Shown: positions 29,301 through 37,617 of the stretch, piece by piece
Numbering within the stretch: the stretch's first letter is position 1
Layout: each line of letters opens with the position of its first letter
NCBI GenBank assembly: GCA_050184415.1
Contig: JBFXAJ010000003.1
Location: forward strand, 62,001-126,000
Direction: 5' to 3'
Length of the DNA stretch: 64,000 nt
DNA from: JADLGL01 sp050184415
GTDB lineage: Bacteria > Pseudomonadota > Alphaproteobacteria > Rhizobiales > Kaistiaceae
Program-made: the position numbers and the translations under genes
The notes under the pieces: model-generated
What the model was told of the DNA's origin: nothing
The model's input: the letters and a program-made list of their open reading frames with translations, nothing else
Database searches by the model: none

Positions 29301-31741
29301 AGATAGCTGTACCAGTCATCACTCGGGTTGAATGGGTAGTAGCCGGATACTGGGACGCGAACTTCAAGGAGCGGCTTTAGGTTCACGCTGCCGATAACTG
29401 CAAAGCTCGCGGCGTTCGAGTCGACGCCGATGAAGCCGAGAAAACTGATCCCTGGTACCGGCGGATAAGCGGCGTCGCTCATCTTCGCTGCCGGCTGTAG
29501 GATGCGGCCGTTGAGTGCGCCCCGAACGGCCACGTCCGGCACGGTGATCAGGATCCCAGCCTTTGCCGAGAAGGTGAAGCCGAGATCTGGGAATGTACCC
29601 ACGGCCGCCTCCAGACCGAAGGTCGATCGGCCCGCGGCCGGAGCGAAGCTCCCGGCAGCGTCCGGATCCCAGCGGAGCTGGCGAAGCACCGGATCGGCCT
29701 CGCCCGCGCCATAAAAGGGCATGCCGCCGATTGCAAAAAGCCCTCCAATGCCGAGGAGGCCAAGTCCGGAATTGGCGAGCGGCATCGGCGCCGGGAGGTC
29801 GACCTTGAGGCCGAGGACAATCATTGTCTCACTGTAGGTGAGGCTCGCATCGGCAGTCAGGCGAAGCGGCACGATGCTGGCAGCAAGCCGGGCGTGAAAA
29901 CCGCCGGGGATGAGATTAAGCGACCCCTTGCCGGAAATGGCACCGGGAATATCGAGCTCCGCCTCGATGCCAGTGATGCTGATCTCCGGCGTCCCGTTCG
30001 AAAGCGTGCCGCGGATCGTCATGCCCGATACACGGATCGGGCCGAGGTTGAGCTTGAAGCGGAGGTCGACCTCGATCCACGACGAACCTCGGCCGGAACG
30101 ACTGCCCACCACGTCAAAGAGCTGCTTGATACCAGTAATGTCCCAGGCGCCTGGGTTCTCCACCTCCATCTCGGCCCGGTCGTAGTCGAGGCCGATCATC
30201 TCGAGCCCCGATTTCCGAAGGTCGAGCGTCATCGCCACCCGCCGCACGCGAATACGCATCGGCTGGTCCTTGTTCATTTGGACCGACAGCGCGCCGCCAG
30301 GAACGCCAAGTGCGACCACACGCGCGGCAACGGAGTAGTCGAGGCTAAGCGCTACCTTGTCGCCAAGGGGCAGACCGTGGCCGCTCGATACGATCTCCGC
30401 GCCATGGAGGACGAACTGGCTGTCCGGCTCGAACAGCGCGGAAAGGGCTGCCCCCGCCGCCGCGAGCGCGGCGAGCACAAGCCGACCGCCTTCCCCCTCC
30501 TCGACCTCGCCGTCGGCGATGAGCGCCGTCGCCATCAACGCGGCCGTATTGAAGATCTTGGCCGGACTGGTGACGGTGGCCGTCTCATCGGTCCGCACCG
30601 ACACGATTCCGTCGGGCCCCCGCGCCGAGACGGCAAGGGCAACGCGCATCGAACCGGGGGCGTTCACGGCGTCACGCGCGAAAGTGGCGGTAAGCCGAAC
30701 CGGCTTCCCGGCCGCGAAGTTTATCGGTCCGGAACTGCGCGGCGACGCTTCGGCGCCGTCAAGGTCGAGCTCCATGCTGGCCGAGATCAGGGTCGGCACG
30801 AGGCCGGAGAGACCTTTGGCGGTCGGGTCGATGCACTCGATACGGATCGCGTATCCGGCGCGTGCGGCTTGGCCGGCCTGGGCTTCCCGACGCGGAACCT
30901 TGGTGTCGACGATCAGCTCGACGCCGCCATCACCGCGGGGGATCGCGAAATAGCCCGTGATCGGGCGCCCGCCAAACAGCGGCACGCTGGGCGGCAGGTA
31001 GAAATCGATTTGGCGCGCAAGAAGGCCACGCCAGGCAGGCTCGTCGGCCGCGATCTGCTCCTTTGGCGGATCCACACCTGGGGCGCCGTTGCCGGGACCC
31101 TTCGCGACCTCGCTGTCGTCGAGGATGATGGAGGGGCAATGAAACCCGATGCCACTGTCACCGAACAGGACGACCGGCGGCTCGAGGCCGAACGCAACCA
31201 CGCCCTCGGTCGAGTCAGTGTCAGGCGTTATTCGGATCCTAGCCGGCGTCGTTGCCGACCCGGCAACAAGGAGTGCCGGACCGAGCTCCGCCGCCGCCTC
31301 CTCCGATCGGCTGACGAGGATGGGCGCCGCACCAGTTGCCTCGAGGCGGACGCTCCCATCGGCGTCAGTGACGATCTTCGCGCCCTTGAGCGCCAACCCG
31401 GGGACACGCTCGACCAGCTTGAAGGCAAGTCTGGCCTGACCCTGTCTCGCCATTGCCAGCCAGAACTTGAATGCGGTGGGGGCTCCTGGTGGCTCGAGCT
31501 TGAGCTTGAACGGCGTGCTTTCGATCAGGTCCGTAGGTAACGTGAGCTGGAAGTCGAAGCCAGGTATCGGACTCTTGGACTGGTCAAAATCAAGCCGAAC
31601 ATCCCCGGTCACAATTCCCAGAGGATCGGGCGGAGAAGGTGTCGCTACCGGCTCAAGAACAGATAAAAGGCTATCGATCTCGGACGGCAACACGACGTGA
31701 GCCAGGACGCCGCTTTCTGCTAAAAGCGATTTGATGGACAT
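26312..31741 (-). CDS. Giant beta-rich hypothetical protein (1809 aa)
   Basis: 1809 aa from ATG 31741 (site GGAAGGAAG just upstream); an ATG 19 codons earlier is less well placed. No signal peptide is seen. Residues 550-1000 or so are long runs of alternating hydrophobic/polar residues with many glycines (such as GLGLLGIGGLFAIGGMPFYG and LGFTFSAKAGILITVPDVAV), as in repetitive amphipathic beta folds; I am reminded of DUF6603-type proteins, without being sure. The last third is more globular and charged. It is the first gene of the minus-strand operon 31741 to 20769. The function is unknown; a structural or surface-scaffold role would fit the size and composition. Confidence 0.75.
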   Translation of the reverse strand: MSIKSLLAESGVLAHVVLPSEIDSLLSVLEPVATPSPPDPLGIVTGDVRLDFDQSKSPIPGFDFQLTLPTDLIESTPFKLKLEPPGAPTAFKFWLAMARQGQARLAFKLVERVPGLALKGAKIVTDADGSVRLEATGAAPILVSRSEEAAAELGPALLVAGSATTPARIRITPDTDSTEGVVAFGLEPPVVLFGDSGIGFHCPSIILDDSEVAKGPGNGAPGVDPPKEQIAADEPAWRGLLARQIDFYLPPSVPLFGGRPITGYFAIPRGDGGVELIVDTKVPRREAQAGQAARAGYAIRIECIDPTAKGLSGLVPTLISASMELDLDGAEASPRSSGPINFAAGKPVRLTATFARDAVNAPGSMRVALAVSARGPDGIVSVRTDETATVTSPAKIFNTAALMATALIADGEVEEGEGGRLVLAALAAAGAALSALFEPDSQFVLHGAEIVSSGHGLPLGDKVALSLDYSVAARVVALGVPGGALSVQMNKDQPMRIRVRRVAMTLDLRKSGLEMIGLDYDRAEMEVENPGAWDITGIKQLFDVVGSRSGRGSSWIEVDLRFKLNLGPIRVSGMTIRGTLSNGTPEISITGIEAELDIPGAISGKGSLNLIPGGFHARLAASIVPLRLTADASLTYSETMIVLGLKVDLPAPMPLANSGLGLLGIGGLFAIGGMPFYGAGEADPVLRQLRWDPDAAGSFAPAAGRSTFGLEAAVGTFPDLGFTFSAKAGILITVPDVAVRGALNGRILQPAAKMSDAAYPPVPGISFLGFIGVDSNAASFAVIGSVNLKPLLEVRVPVSGYYPFNPSDDWYSYLGADGYPGQGREIGPISAKVLPDILDIGAEAYLMVRGKGVLGWPHGRHLPTGPINLTDGFVIAFGFSLRSQFGARPIAWAELHASLDILIGARPTTLAGCGRAGGSLNLGPFSLGVQAEVLFKSQSGATYLWAQVTGRIELLFFDVEGTVTISFGTDQKPTLPPPDRHPLDRYEDVDLGGGQREQRRVGTTAVLTDDSYRILTYLFENPADVTDERRIWPDAMIVLPFVFPPAINQATAGQQFPGVLGPGAPAAPKRIGSEMLRYKWRLDRVALVDVTDEPDAVEGLGTAVAAELAARWQVPHGKAGDVSELLLFSTSGDLWVNRRSDGGKELPDDPLGTNANLCNAHPKAMPAWAIGYLSGPLKGGGFRLPPDPVSMDPLISRVDARMHHFGLTIDFAERPLDLVHTLPQSFGLAPARIVTFDDSLDLGLGRPFMGAVVTPCVTWLPAFGLGPLLERGGFVAQRLHIDIDEPITDGVLVVIGDRRIFEPAERFEEFVVEDDLSRWTPDIVDLGTGQAAAVFRQSAEIAIAQVRVTWRIGAPLSIVGLRGMTFEAAATAAAEFAAIQDLVAVLDAAKQAGPKKHLRFGKHERAILAPERLYRLDVDLVWSGELYETGSTQPIKVETDKDTYEPVGGGDKRTRRRLFFGTAKKPSAAEKPIAGHLTYAAFLHDRQDVFEPEMIARYFAGYEPARSEQFQFCDDPIKAHFTQNHVVALAKAYEFELVTAVRRTDRPGDEHAAPSILEMVWAFATDPSFLGAADKIRYEDALLAGCAQPLPGATGTADAKLEPEAWYEVYVLAKSETFANGRLPGVSFRTSRWLSPEDMWAGLGFALDGPNSPEHASVTVGDLAISGLGLLRGVVEDDDLSYQNALAALGLEGWPVTAVPRLSRLWAPDGANGWLFAGLMIESPEPIHRPGRLTLDALSLALDGGAAAFNVRRRDRSGSRLVYVTDMPFAPAAGATLVFKATGKKGANPPKPVVGRLTLPIAPGFAGDP

Positions 31742-31995
31742 GGCTTCCTTCCCACGACCGATTTCGATGGAAATCAGTACTGGACGGTCGAGCGCCATAC
31801 GCTAGCCGCACTAAAGGCAGGGTAGGGTGCCAGCATCAGCCCTAAGTCGCAATCTCCCACATCCTGCGCTCGTGACTTGGAAGTATTTATGTTGTGCCCT
31901 CCGGAGGATATGCCGGCGGCCACAGGGTCATCGGCTTTGGCCAACGACTATCTGGCGGTGTCGGCTTACACATTGGAGAATGTTGGATCCCAGTT

Positions 31996-32011
31996 CCTCT
32001 CCCTCCGCCAT
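31996..32011 (+). repeat. Imperfect repeat of the tRNA-Ser 3' end, candidate attachment-site remnant
   Basis: CCTCTCCCTCCGCCAT matches 14 of 16 bases of the tRNA-Ser 3' end at 15335-15350 in the same orientation. A few bases earlier GTTGGATCCC resembles the T-arm GTTCGAATCCC of that tRNA. A directly repeated tRNA end on the far side of an accessory block is what integrative elements leave behind. The match is short and the sequence is pyrimidine-rich, so chance is possible. Confidence 0.35.
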
Positions 32012-32177
32012 TACCCTAGGGTTCGCTGAGGGATTCACGGGCTCAGCTCAACCGACCCCCGGCTCGGTCACCGGAATGGCCCTCTGAAGAAAGGCGCTTC
32101 ATCGTGAACGACGACGATTTGCGGCTGCTAGATCGACGATTGATCAGCAACTTGACGCGCTAGGTTCCGAGGCGGGG

Positions 32178-32360
32178 GTGGGCATCAAGATGGGTAGCGA
32201 TTTGTACTGGGAGTTTCGTCGTCGACGGCTCCTCGTTCCGAAACTGGCCGACCTCGCGCCATTCGCGACGTGGTCGCTCCCTGGCTATCGCGACAAGTAC
32301 GTCTATGACGATTTTGATCTGGCTGCCGAGGCGTTCGCTGTTGGTAGTCCCGAAAAATAG
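32178..32360 (+). CDS. Doubtful small hypothetical protein or gene remnant
   Basis: 60 aa from GTG 32178 (or ATG 32190), preceded by GAGGCGGGGG. The frame is open further upstream to about 32088 without a clear start, and the upstream residues look helical and charged. The predicted sequence (SDLYWEFRRRRLLVPKLADL, then a tyrosine/aspartate-rich end) looks more protein-like than the shadows around it, but I do not recognise it. It could be the 3' remnant of a larger gene lost at the island edge. Confidence 0.3.
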   Translation: MGIKMGSDLYWEFRRRRLLVPKLADLAPFATWSLPGYRDKYVYDDFDLAAEAFAVGSPEK

Positions 32361-32554
32361 CCGCGTCGCGTCTATTCTGGCACGTTCGCTAGGGGCTGCT
32401 ACAGCTGTGGTGGATCACGCGAAGCCCTGATGAACGAAGTCGAAAGACTGGACGACCTGCCGCGTTTCCGAGTGTTCTGATGCCGCCGCGCACGACGCCT
32501 CCTTCACCGGCCCGGTCCGACGGACTCTCGCTTCCGACCGCGCCAGCGCGTCGG

Positions 32555-32968
32555 CTAGGCGCGGTCGAACACGATGTCCTGGGCGCCCTGCCAGAGCGTC
32601 ATCTTGCCGAGGGCAACGAGGTTATCGGCGCCTTCGACAATGGTCAGGAAGTGGTTGCCGGCGAGCTGGCCGACCTTGGATGCGAAGCGCACGCCGCCAT
32701 AGGCGAGGAGGATCTCGGTCTCGCTGATGCCGCCGGGGTAGAGGAGGATCTGGCCCGGCGCGGGAAAGCTGGTGTGGTTCTCGAAGGGCAGGCCGACGTC
32801 GAAGTCGCCGAGCGGGATCCAGCACGCCTCGCCGCTCCAGCGGACGTGGATTGCCTTGTTGCGGAACGGCAGCAATTCGAGGAACCGGGCGCAGGTTTTC
32901 GGCGCGTCCTTCTCCTCGAGGCGCGCGAGGAAACGGAAAGGGCCGGCAGTGATGCTGAGCGTCGTCAC
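32555..32968 (-). CDS. DUF3830 family protein (cyclophilin-like fold)
   Basis: 137 aa. The pattern matches DUF3830 proteins: an N-terminal strand MTTLSITAGPFRFLARLEEK, DAPKTCARFLELLPF, a central HVRWSGEACWIPLGD and PAPGQILLYPGGISETEILL. Members have a cyclophilin-like barrel and are often encoded with amidohydrolases or racemases of unusual nitrogen compounds; the biochemical activity is unclear. It starts eight bases after the stop codon of the M20 hydrolase gene and is the last gene of the minus-strand catabolic operon. The family call is by eye. Confidence 0.75.
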   Translation of the reverse strand: MTTLSITAGPFRFLARLEEKDAPKTCARFLELLPFRNKAIHVRWSGEACWIPLGDFDVGLPFENHTSFPAPGQILLYPGGISETEILLAYGGVRFASKVGQLAGNHFLTIVEGADNLVALGKMTLWQGAQDIVFDRA

Positions 32969-32976
32969 GAGGGGCC

Positions 32977-34242
32977 TCAGGATTTGGCGGTGAAATCGGC
33001 CGGGCGGAAGGACAGGATGAATTCGACGAGGGCGCGAACGGCGAGGGCGGCATCCTCGGTGAGGATCGACTCTGCGGGATTGTGACTGACTCCGCCCGCA
33101 CAGCGGACGAACATCATCGCGATCGGACAGAGGCCGGCCATCGCCATGCCGTCATGGCCCGCCCCGCTCGGCAGGCGCGGCGCGTCAGGGTGACCGACCG
33201 CTGCGATCGCGCGGCCGATCCCCTCGGCGAGCACGGGATCGCAGGGAACGGCGCCCGCTGAGTGATAGCGGTGGAGGTCGAGGCGAAGCCCGCGGCGCTC
33301 GGCGATGGACGCGAAAGCCTCGCGGAGGCGGACGATCGCGTCGAGGCGGATGGCGTCGGACGGGGACCGGATGTCGAGCGAAAAGCGGACATGGCCGGGG
33401 ATGACGTTGGCGGCGCCGTTCGGCACCTCGAGGCTGCCGACCGTCGCCACCAGGTCGGGCGTGCCGGCGGCGATACGCTCCGCGGCGAGGATCATCTCGG
33501 CGGCACCGGCCAGCGCATCCCCGCGGAGGCCCATCGGCGTCGTGCCGGCGTGCCCCGCGCTTCCGGCGACGTTGATGTTGAACCGGCTCGCCCCGCTGAT
33601 CGCCGTCACCACGCCAAGCGGCATGCCGAGGCGTTCGAGAACAGGTCCCTGCTCGATGTGGACCTCGACATAGGCGAGCGCCTGGCGGGGGTCGATCGCA
33701 GCCGTCGCGAGGGCCGAGGGGTCGCTCCCGAACCGGCGGAGCGCCTCGGCGACCGAGACCCCGTCGCCATCGGCAGCGTCAAGGGCAGCAGGATCCAGCG
33801 TGCCTGCCATCGCACGTGAACCAATCAAGGTCGTCGGAAAACGCACGCCCTCCTCGTCGCCGAAGGCGATCATCTCGATCGCGAAGGGAAGCGCGGCGCG
33901 GTGGCGCTGCAGTTCCTCGACGGCGGCGATGCCGGCGAGGATACCCAGCGGTCCGTCATAGCGGCCGGCATCCCTCACGCTGTCGACATGCGAGCCGATG
34001 AGGAGCGCGGGCGCCCGGGGCGCAGGCCCTTCGAGCCGGCCGATCACATTGCCGACGGCGTCGATGCGAGCCGACAGCCCCGCCTCCTCCATCCACCGCA
34101 TCAGCTGGTCGGCGGCCGCGCGGTGGGCGCGCGACAAATAGAGCCGGGTGATCTTCCCCGGCTCGTCGCTGAAGGCCGCGAGCTCATCGAGGCGGCGCAT
34201 CAGGCGCTCGCCGAGCCGTTCTCTTTCAATCGTCGCGTTCAC
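32977..34242 (-). CDS. M20 family amidohydrolase (allantoate amidohydrolase / N-carbamoyl-amino-acid hydrolase)
   Basis: 421 aa. The metal-dependent M20 signature is complete: GSHVDSVRDAGRYDGPLGIL (zinc His and bridging Asp), AFGDEEGVRFPTTLIGSRAM (Glu-Glu base and ligand), VEVHIEQGPVLERLG (ligand His) and GAGHDGMAMAG (last His). The HIEQGP and EEGVRF forms are typical of allantoate amidohydrolase (AllC) and hydantoinase/carbamoylase (HyuC) enzymes, which release ammonia and CO2 from ureido groups. The two cannot be separated by eye. The start overlaps the end of the PuuE-like gene by four bases. The context of a PuuE-like enzyme supports a ureide role. Confidence 0.85.
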   Translation of the reverse strand: MNATIERERLGERLMRRLDELAAFSDEPGKITRLYLSRAHRAAADQLMRWMEEAGLSARIDAVGNVIGRLEGPAPRAPALLIGSHVDSVRDAGRYDGPLGILAGIAAVEELQRHRAALPFAIEMIAFGDEEGVRFPTTLIGSRAMAGTLDPAALDAADGDGVSVAEALRRFGSDPSALATAAIDPRQALAYVEVHIEQGPVLERLGMPLGVVTAISGASRFNINVAGSAGHAGTTPMGLRGDALAGAAEMILAAERIAAGTPDLVATVGSLEVPNGAANVIPGHVRFSLDIRSPSDAIRLDAIVRLREAFASIAERRGLRLDLHRYHSAGAVPCDPVLAEGIGRAIAAVGHPDAPRLPSGAGHDGMAMAGLCPIAMMFVRCAGGVSHNPAESILTEDAALAVRALVEFILSFRPADFTAKS

Positions 34243-35165
34243 GGCACCGCCGGATGCCGGTCACGCCAGTGCCGGGCGATGTCGATGCGGCGCGGTATCC
34301 ACACGCGACCCTTGCCCAGCACGTAGTCCACAAACCGCGCGAGCGCCGCCGATCGGCCGGGCCGTCCGGCCAAACGACAATGGAGGCCGACGGACATCAT
34401 CTTGGGCGCACCAGCGAGGCCTTCGGCATGGAGGACGTCGAACGAGTCTTTGAGGTAGGCGAAGAACTGGTCGCCGGAATTGAAGCCCTGCGCGGTGGCG
34501 AAGCGCATGTCGTTGGCGTCGAGCGTATAGGGGATCACCAGGAACGGCCCGCGGGGGCCGGCGATCCAATAGGGCAGGTCGTCGGCATAGGCGTCGGATG
34601 AATAGAGGAAGCCGCCTTCCTCGGCCGCGAGCCGGATCGAGTTGAGCGACGACCGGCCCTGGTAGAGGCCCAGCGGCCGCTCGCCGACGATCGCGGTGTG
34701 GATGCGCACCGCCTCGGCAATGTCCCCCCGCTCCTCGGCTTCCGCCTTGTCCTTCATCTCGACCCATTTGAGGCCATGGCTGGCGATCTCCCAGTCCGCC
34801 TCCTTCATCGCTGCGACCGCCTCGGGATTCCGTGCCAGCGCCGTCGCGACGCCATAGACAGTCACCGGCACGGAGCGCTCCGTGAACAGCCGCCAGAGCC
34901 GCCAGAAGCCGGCCCGCGAGCCGTATTCGTAGATCGACTCCATGTTGGCGTGGCGCATGCCGGGCCAGGGCTGCGCGCCGACGATCTCGGAGAGGAACGC
35001 CTCGGACGCGGCGTCGCCATGGAGGATGTTGTTCTCGCCGCCCTCCTCGTAATTGACGACGAACTGGACGGCGACGGCCGCGCCGCCCGGCCAGTCGGCA
35101 AAGGGCGGATTGCGGCCGTAGCCGATCATGTCGCGCGGGTAGGGCGCGCCGGGATTCGTGGTCAT
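34239..35165 (-). CDS. PuuE-type allantoinase / polysaccharide deacetylase-fold hydrolase
   Basis: 308 aa from ATG 35165 (MTTNPGAPYPRDMIGYGRNP). The PuuE pattern is clear: AVQFVVNYEEGGENNILHGD, then YEYGSRAGFWRLWRLF, WEIASHGLKWVEM (His of the deacetylase metal site) and SLNSIRLAAEEGGFLYSSDA with YADDLPYW. PuuE-type enzymes open the allantoin ring without the classical dinuclear amidohydrolase fold, but the family also includes enzymes acting on other cyclic ureides. Its start overlaps the end of the flavin reductase gene by four bases, and its own end overlaps the M20 gene, so translation is coupled. Confidence 0.85.
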   Translation of the reverse strand: MTTNPGAPYPRDMIGYGRNPPFADWPGGAAVAVQFVVNYEEGGENNILHGDAASEAFLSEIVGAQPWPGMRHANMESIYEYGSRAGFWRLWRLFTERSVPVTVYGVATALARNPEAVAAMKEADWEIASHGLKWVEMKDKAEAEERGDIAEAVRIHTAIVGERPLGLYQGRSSLNSIRLAAEEGGFLYSSDAYADDLPYWIAGPRGPFLVIPYTLDANDMRFATAQGFNSGDQFFAYLKDSFDVLHAEGLAGAPKMMSVGLHCRLAGRPGRSAALARFVDYVLGKGRVWIPRRIDIARHWRDRHPAVP

Positions 35166-35836
35166 GCGGTGGCGCGGCGCTGGGCGGGTCCCCCCGCGGG
35201 GTGCTCTTCCCATTCCGCGACCGTGGGCGTCTTCAGGTCATAGCGGTCACGGGTCCGCGCGTAGCCGTGCGCTGCGAGGCGCCCGATGGCGTCGATCCGG
35301 CCGGGATCGATGTGGAGCGTCGTCGCGTCGACCGCATCTTCGCGCACGAAGGCGCCGACGACCTCGCCCATCACGATCTGCCGGGCGCGGCCAACCTCCA
35401 TCGTCGTGAACCGGCGGCATTCGAGAGCCGCCGGGGCCGCCACGATCCGCGGGCTCTTCACCATCGTGCCGGGCACCGTAACGAGCCCGGCTGTGGCGAG
35501 TTCGTCGACCTCCGGCCCGAACTTGATCGAGCAGATCTCCATCTGCGCCACCAACGCGTCGTCCGCGATGTGGACCGTGAATTCGCCGGTCTCGCGGATG
35601 TTGCGCGCGGTGTCCTTGAGCCGCATGTCCTCGTAATTCTCGATGCCGATGGCGAGGATCGCCGGGTCGTGGGTGAGGATGTTGAAGAAGCTGAAGGCGC
35701 CGGCATTGGCGATCCCTTCGGGGCTCACCGTCGTCACGAAGGCGATCGGCCGCGGCATCACCGTCCCGATGAGCACCTTGTACTTCTCGCGCTGCGTGAG
35801 CCGCGCGAAGTCGAAATGGACGTGGCTGGCCGTCAT
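35162..35836 (-). CDS. Flavin reductase family protein (FMN-binding split barrel)
   Basis: 224 aa from ATG 35836. It has the split-barrel motif PRPIAFVTTVSPEGIANAGA followed by FSFFNILTHDPAILAIGI, DTARNIRETGEFTVHIA and FTTMEVGRARQIVMGEVVG, all typical of flavin reductase-domain proteins. Such proteins either supply reduced flavin to a monooxygenase or carry FMN as an oxidoreductase. No monooxygenase is encoded in this operon, so direct action on the pathway substrate is possible. The gene overlaps both neighbours by four bases. Confidence 0.85.
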   Translation of the reverse strand: MTASHVHFDFARLTQREKYKVLIGTVMPRPIAFVTTVSPEGIANAGAFSFFNILTHDPAILAIGIENYEDMRLKDTARNIRETGEFTVHIADDALVAQMEICSIKFGPEVDELATAGLVTVPGTMVKSPRIVAAPAALECRRFTTMEVGRARQIVMGEVVGAFVREDAVDATTLHIDPGRIDAIGRLAAHGYARTRDRYDLKTPTVAEWEEHPAGGPAQRRATA

Positions 35837-37245
35837 GCCCGGACGCGGTGCGCCTCGAGGGGCGTGTGCCGGCTCAGATTCTCGAAACCGTCCGCGGTCA
35901 CGAGGTAGCAGTCGCCGACGTTGCAGCCGGCCTTCTGCGGATCGAGCCACTGGGTGTGGAGGACAAAAACCATGCCTTCCTCGAGACGGTCGTAGTTGTT
36001 CGACGCCACATTGAATGCATTCCCCGCGCCAGCCATGCCGACCGAGTGGCCGAGATTGGGGTTATGGGGACCCCGCGTGGCGGGATAGACGTGCATCAGC
36101 TTCCGTCCCTGCGCGTCCCAGTCGGCATCGGGCACGTGCCGGCGCGGGACGAGGCGGGGCCCGCCATCATCCTCGGGCGCCCAATTATAGGGCATCGTCC
36201 GCGCTTCCGGTGAGCTGAGGAGGCCGAGTTCGATATAGGGCTCGAAGGCCGCGTTGTTGACGTCGCGGACCAGCGCACCGGGGCGGATCAGCTTCTCGGC
36301 TCGCTTCACGCCCTCGGTGCAGGCCGCGAGCACCTCCTCCTGGTGCGGGGTGATGGCGCCGACCGCGATCATCCGCGCGGTCTGCGCGGTGTAGCCGCGA
36401 TAGGTGACGTTGGAGATATAGAGGTTGATGAGATCGCCGGCGCGGACGACGTGCCCATAGGGTTTGCCGCAATGCGTGCCGTATTCGTTGATGCCGATCT
36501 GGTAGCCGTCGCCCGTTTCGCCGCCGCGGGCGAGCTGGGCGAAGGTGAAGGCGGCGTAGATCTCGTGGTCGGTCACGCCCGGCCTCGTCACGTGATAGGC
36601 CGCCTGGGTGCCGATCGAGATCAGCTGCGCCGCAGCTCGGAACATCGGGATCTCGCGCGGCGAACGCACCCGCTGCATCCGGTCGATGATGCCGTTGTCG
36701 TGGACGAGCTTCGCCTTCGGCAGGAGTTCGCGGAGGCCGGCCTCGACCCGGGCCGAAGTGCGGTCGCCGATGAAGCCGACCTGCGCCTTGGCCAAGCCCA
36801 TGTCCGCCAGGAGCTTTGCGGCGGCCTCGGCGGTCTTTGCCGTGGATGAGCCCGGGCGATCTGCATATTCCCGTCCGATCGCGCCGATCTGCCAGATCTG
36901 GTCGACCAGCATCGGTTCGCCGCCCGGCGGCAGGATCACCGACTGGGTGAAGAAGGAGAGAAGCACCAGCTCCTTATCGGCGTCGGTCGGGATGATGAGG
37001 ACGCCCTCGCGCATCCAGTCGCAGACATAGCGGAGATAGGCGTTCGACGTGTGGAACCAGCCGACCATGTCCGTGTGGATGAGGATCGCGTCATGCCCGC
37101 CGACCACCGCTTCGCGCCGGATCTTCCGCAGCCGCTCCTCGTACTCCTCGACCGGCAGCGGAAGCGGCGCGGTGAACGCGAAGTCCGGGGCGAAGTCGGC
37201 AAGGAGGCTCTCGACACGACGGCCGAGCGGCGGACTGGCGTTCAT
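35833..37245 (-). CDS. M24/creatinase-fold protein lacking the metallopeptidase ligands
   Basis: 470 aa from ATG 37245 (MNASPPLGRRVESLLADFAP). An N-terminal creatinase/prolidase domain is followed by the pita-bread domain. The M24 aminopeptidase metal site needs Asp, Asp, His, Glu, Glu; here the corresponding stretches read GDLINLYISNVTYRGYTAQT (both Asp missing), NLGHSVGM (His kept), MVFVLHTQWLD and GCNVGDCYLV (both Glu missing). Creatinase, which splits creatine to urea and sarcosine, is a metal-free member with a similar GDILSLN-type segment, so an amidine- or ureide-splitting enzyme is a better guess than a peptidase. It overlaps the flavin reductase gene by four bases. Confidence 0.75.
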   Translation of the reverse strand: MNASPPLGRRVESLLADFAPDFAFTAPLPLPVEEYEERLRKIRREAVVGGHDAILIHTDMVGWFHTSNAYLRYVCDWMREGVLIIPTDADKELVLLSFFTQSVILPPGGEPMLVDQIWQIGAIGREYADRPGSSTAKTAEAAAKLLADMGLAKAQVGFIGDRTSARVEAGLRELLPKAKLVHDNGIIDRMQRVRSPREIPMFRAAAQLISIGTQAAYHVTRPGVTDHEIYAAFTFAQLARGGETGDGYQIGINEYGTHCGKPYGHVVRAGDLINLYISNVTYRGYTAQTARMIAVGAITPHQEEVLAACTEGVKRAEKLIRPGALVRDVNNAAFEPYIELGLLSSPEARTMPYNWAPEDDGGPRLVPRRHVPDADWDAQGRKLMHVYPATRGPHNPNLGHSVGMAGAGNAFNVASNNYDRLEEGMVFVLHTQWLDPQKAGCNVGDCYLVTADGFENLSRHTPLEAHRVRA

Positions 37246-37617
37246 GGGCGGGGCGCTCAATGTTGCAGGAAGATGCGCAACTTTGTGCAACACTTGTCGC
37301 GAACGTCAAGCTCATTGCGTGGGCACGGTGCGCGGTGGCTTGGCGATCTCCATAGCGGGGGGTGCGGGAGGGACGCGGGCGGGGCAGCCACTTCCTTCAC
37401 CTCTCCCTGAGGGAGAGGTGAACCCGCGCGCGTAGCGAGCGGGGCGGGTGAGGGTTACGACGCCTGCGGGAGGAAGGATTCGGTCTCGGCAGGAGCCTTG
37501 AGGCGGGAACCCTCTCACCCGGCTCGACCCGCTGCGCGGCTCGATCCGACCTCTCCCCGCCGGGAGAGGTCGGAGCCGGCGGCAGCGTCCACCTATCCTC
37601 TCGCGCCGGAGGCGCGG
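37246..37617. repeat. Intergenic region with two palindromic elements
   Basis: A perfect 10-bp inverted repeat with loop TGA is at 37398-37420 (CACCTCTCCC / GGGAGAGGTG). A 12-bp inverted repeat with loop CGCC is at 37546-37573 (CCGACCTCTCCC / GGGAGAGGTCGG). The two share the CCTCTCCC core and look like dispersed intergenic palindromes common in Hyphomicrobiales. The part next to 37245 holds the promoter of the M24-led operon, with a motif TTGTGCAACA at 37283-37292. Confidence 0.7.

Larger units (their letters stand above)
31742..32554. other. Mostly non-coding island edge
   Basis: The 813 bases between the start of the giant-protein operon and the DUF3830 gene contain one doubtful small open frame (32178-32360) and an imperfect copy of the tRNA-Ser 3' end (31996-32011), both listed separately. 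The operon promoter should lie in the first 150 bases. The remaining open frames have no coding character. The stretch looks like the right boundary of the accessory region. Confidence 0.5.

Noticed and set aside
27533..31540. Long plus-strand open frames (573 and 548 aa) opposite the giant protein
   Set aside because: They mirror the codon bias of the minus-strand gene, have Arg/Asp-rich nonsense composition and no start context.
37398..37573. Possible CRISPR or tandem array because of the repeated CCTCTCCC/GGGAGAGG motifs
   Set aside because: Only two palindromes with different spacers and lengths are present; there is no regular repeat-spacer pattern.
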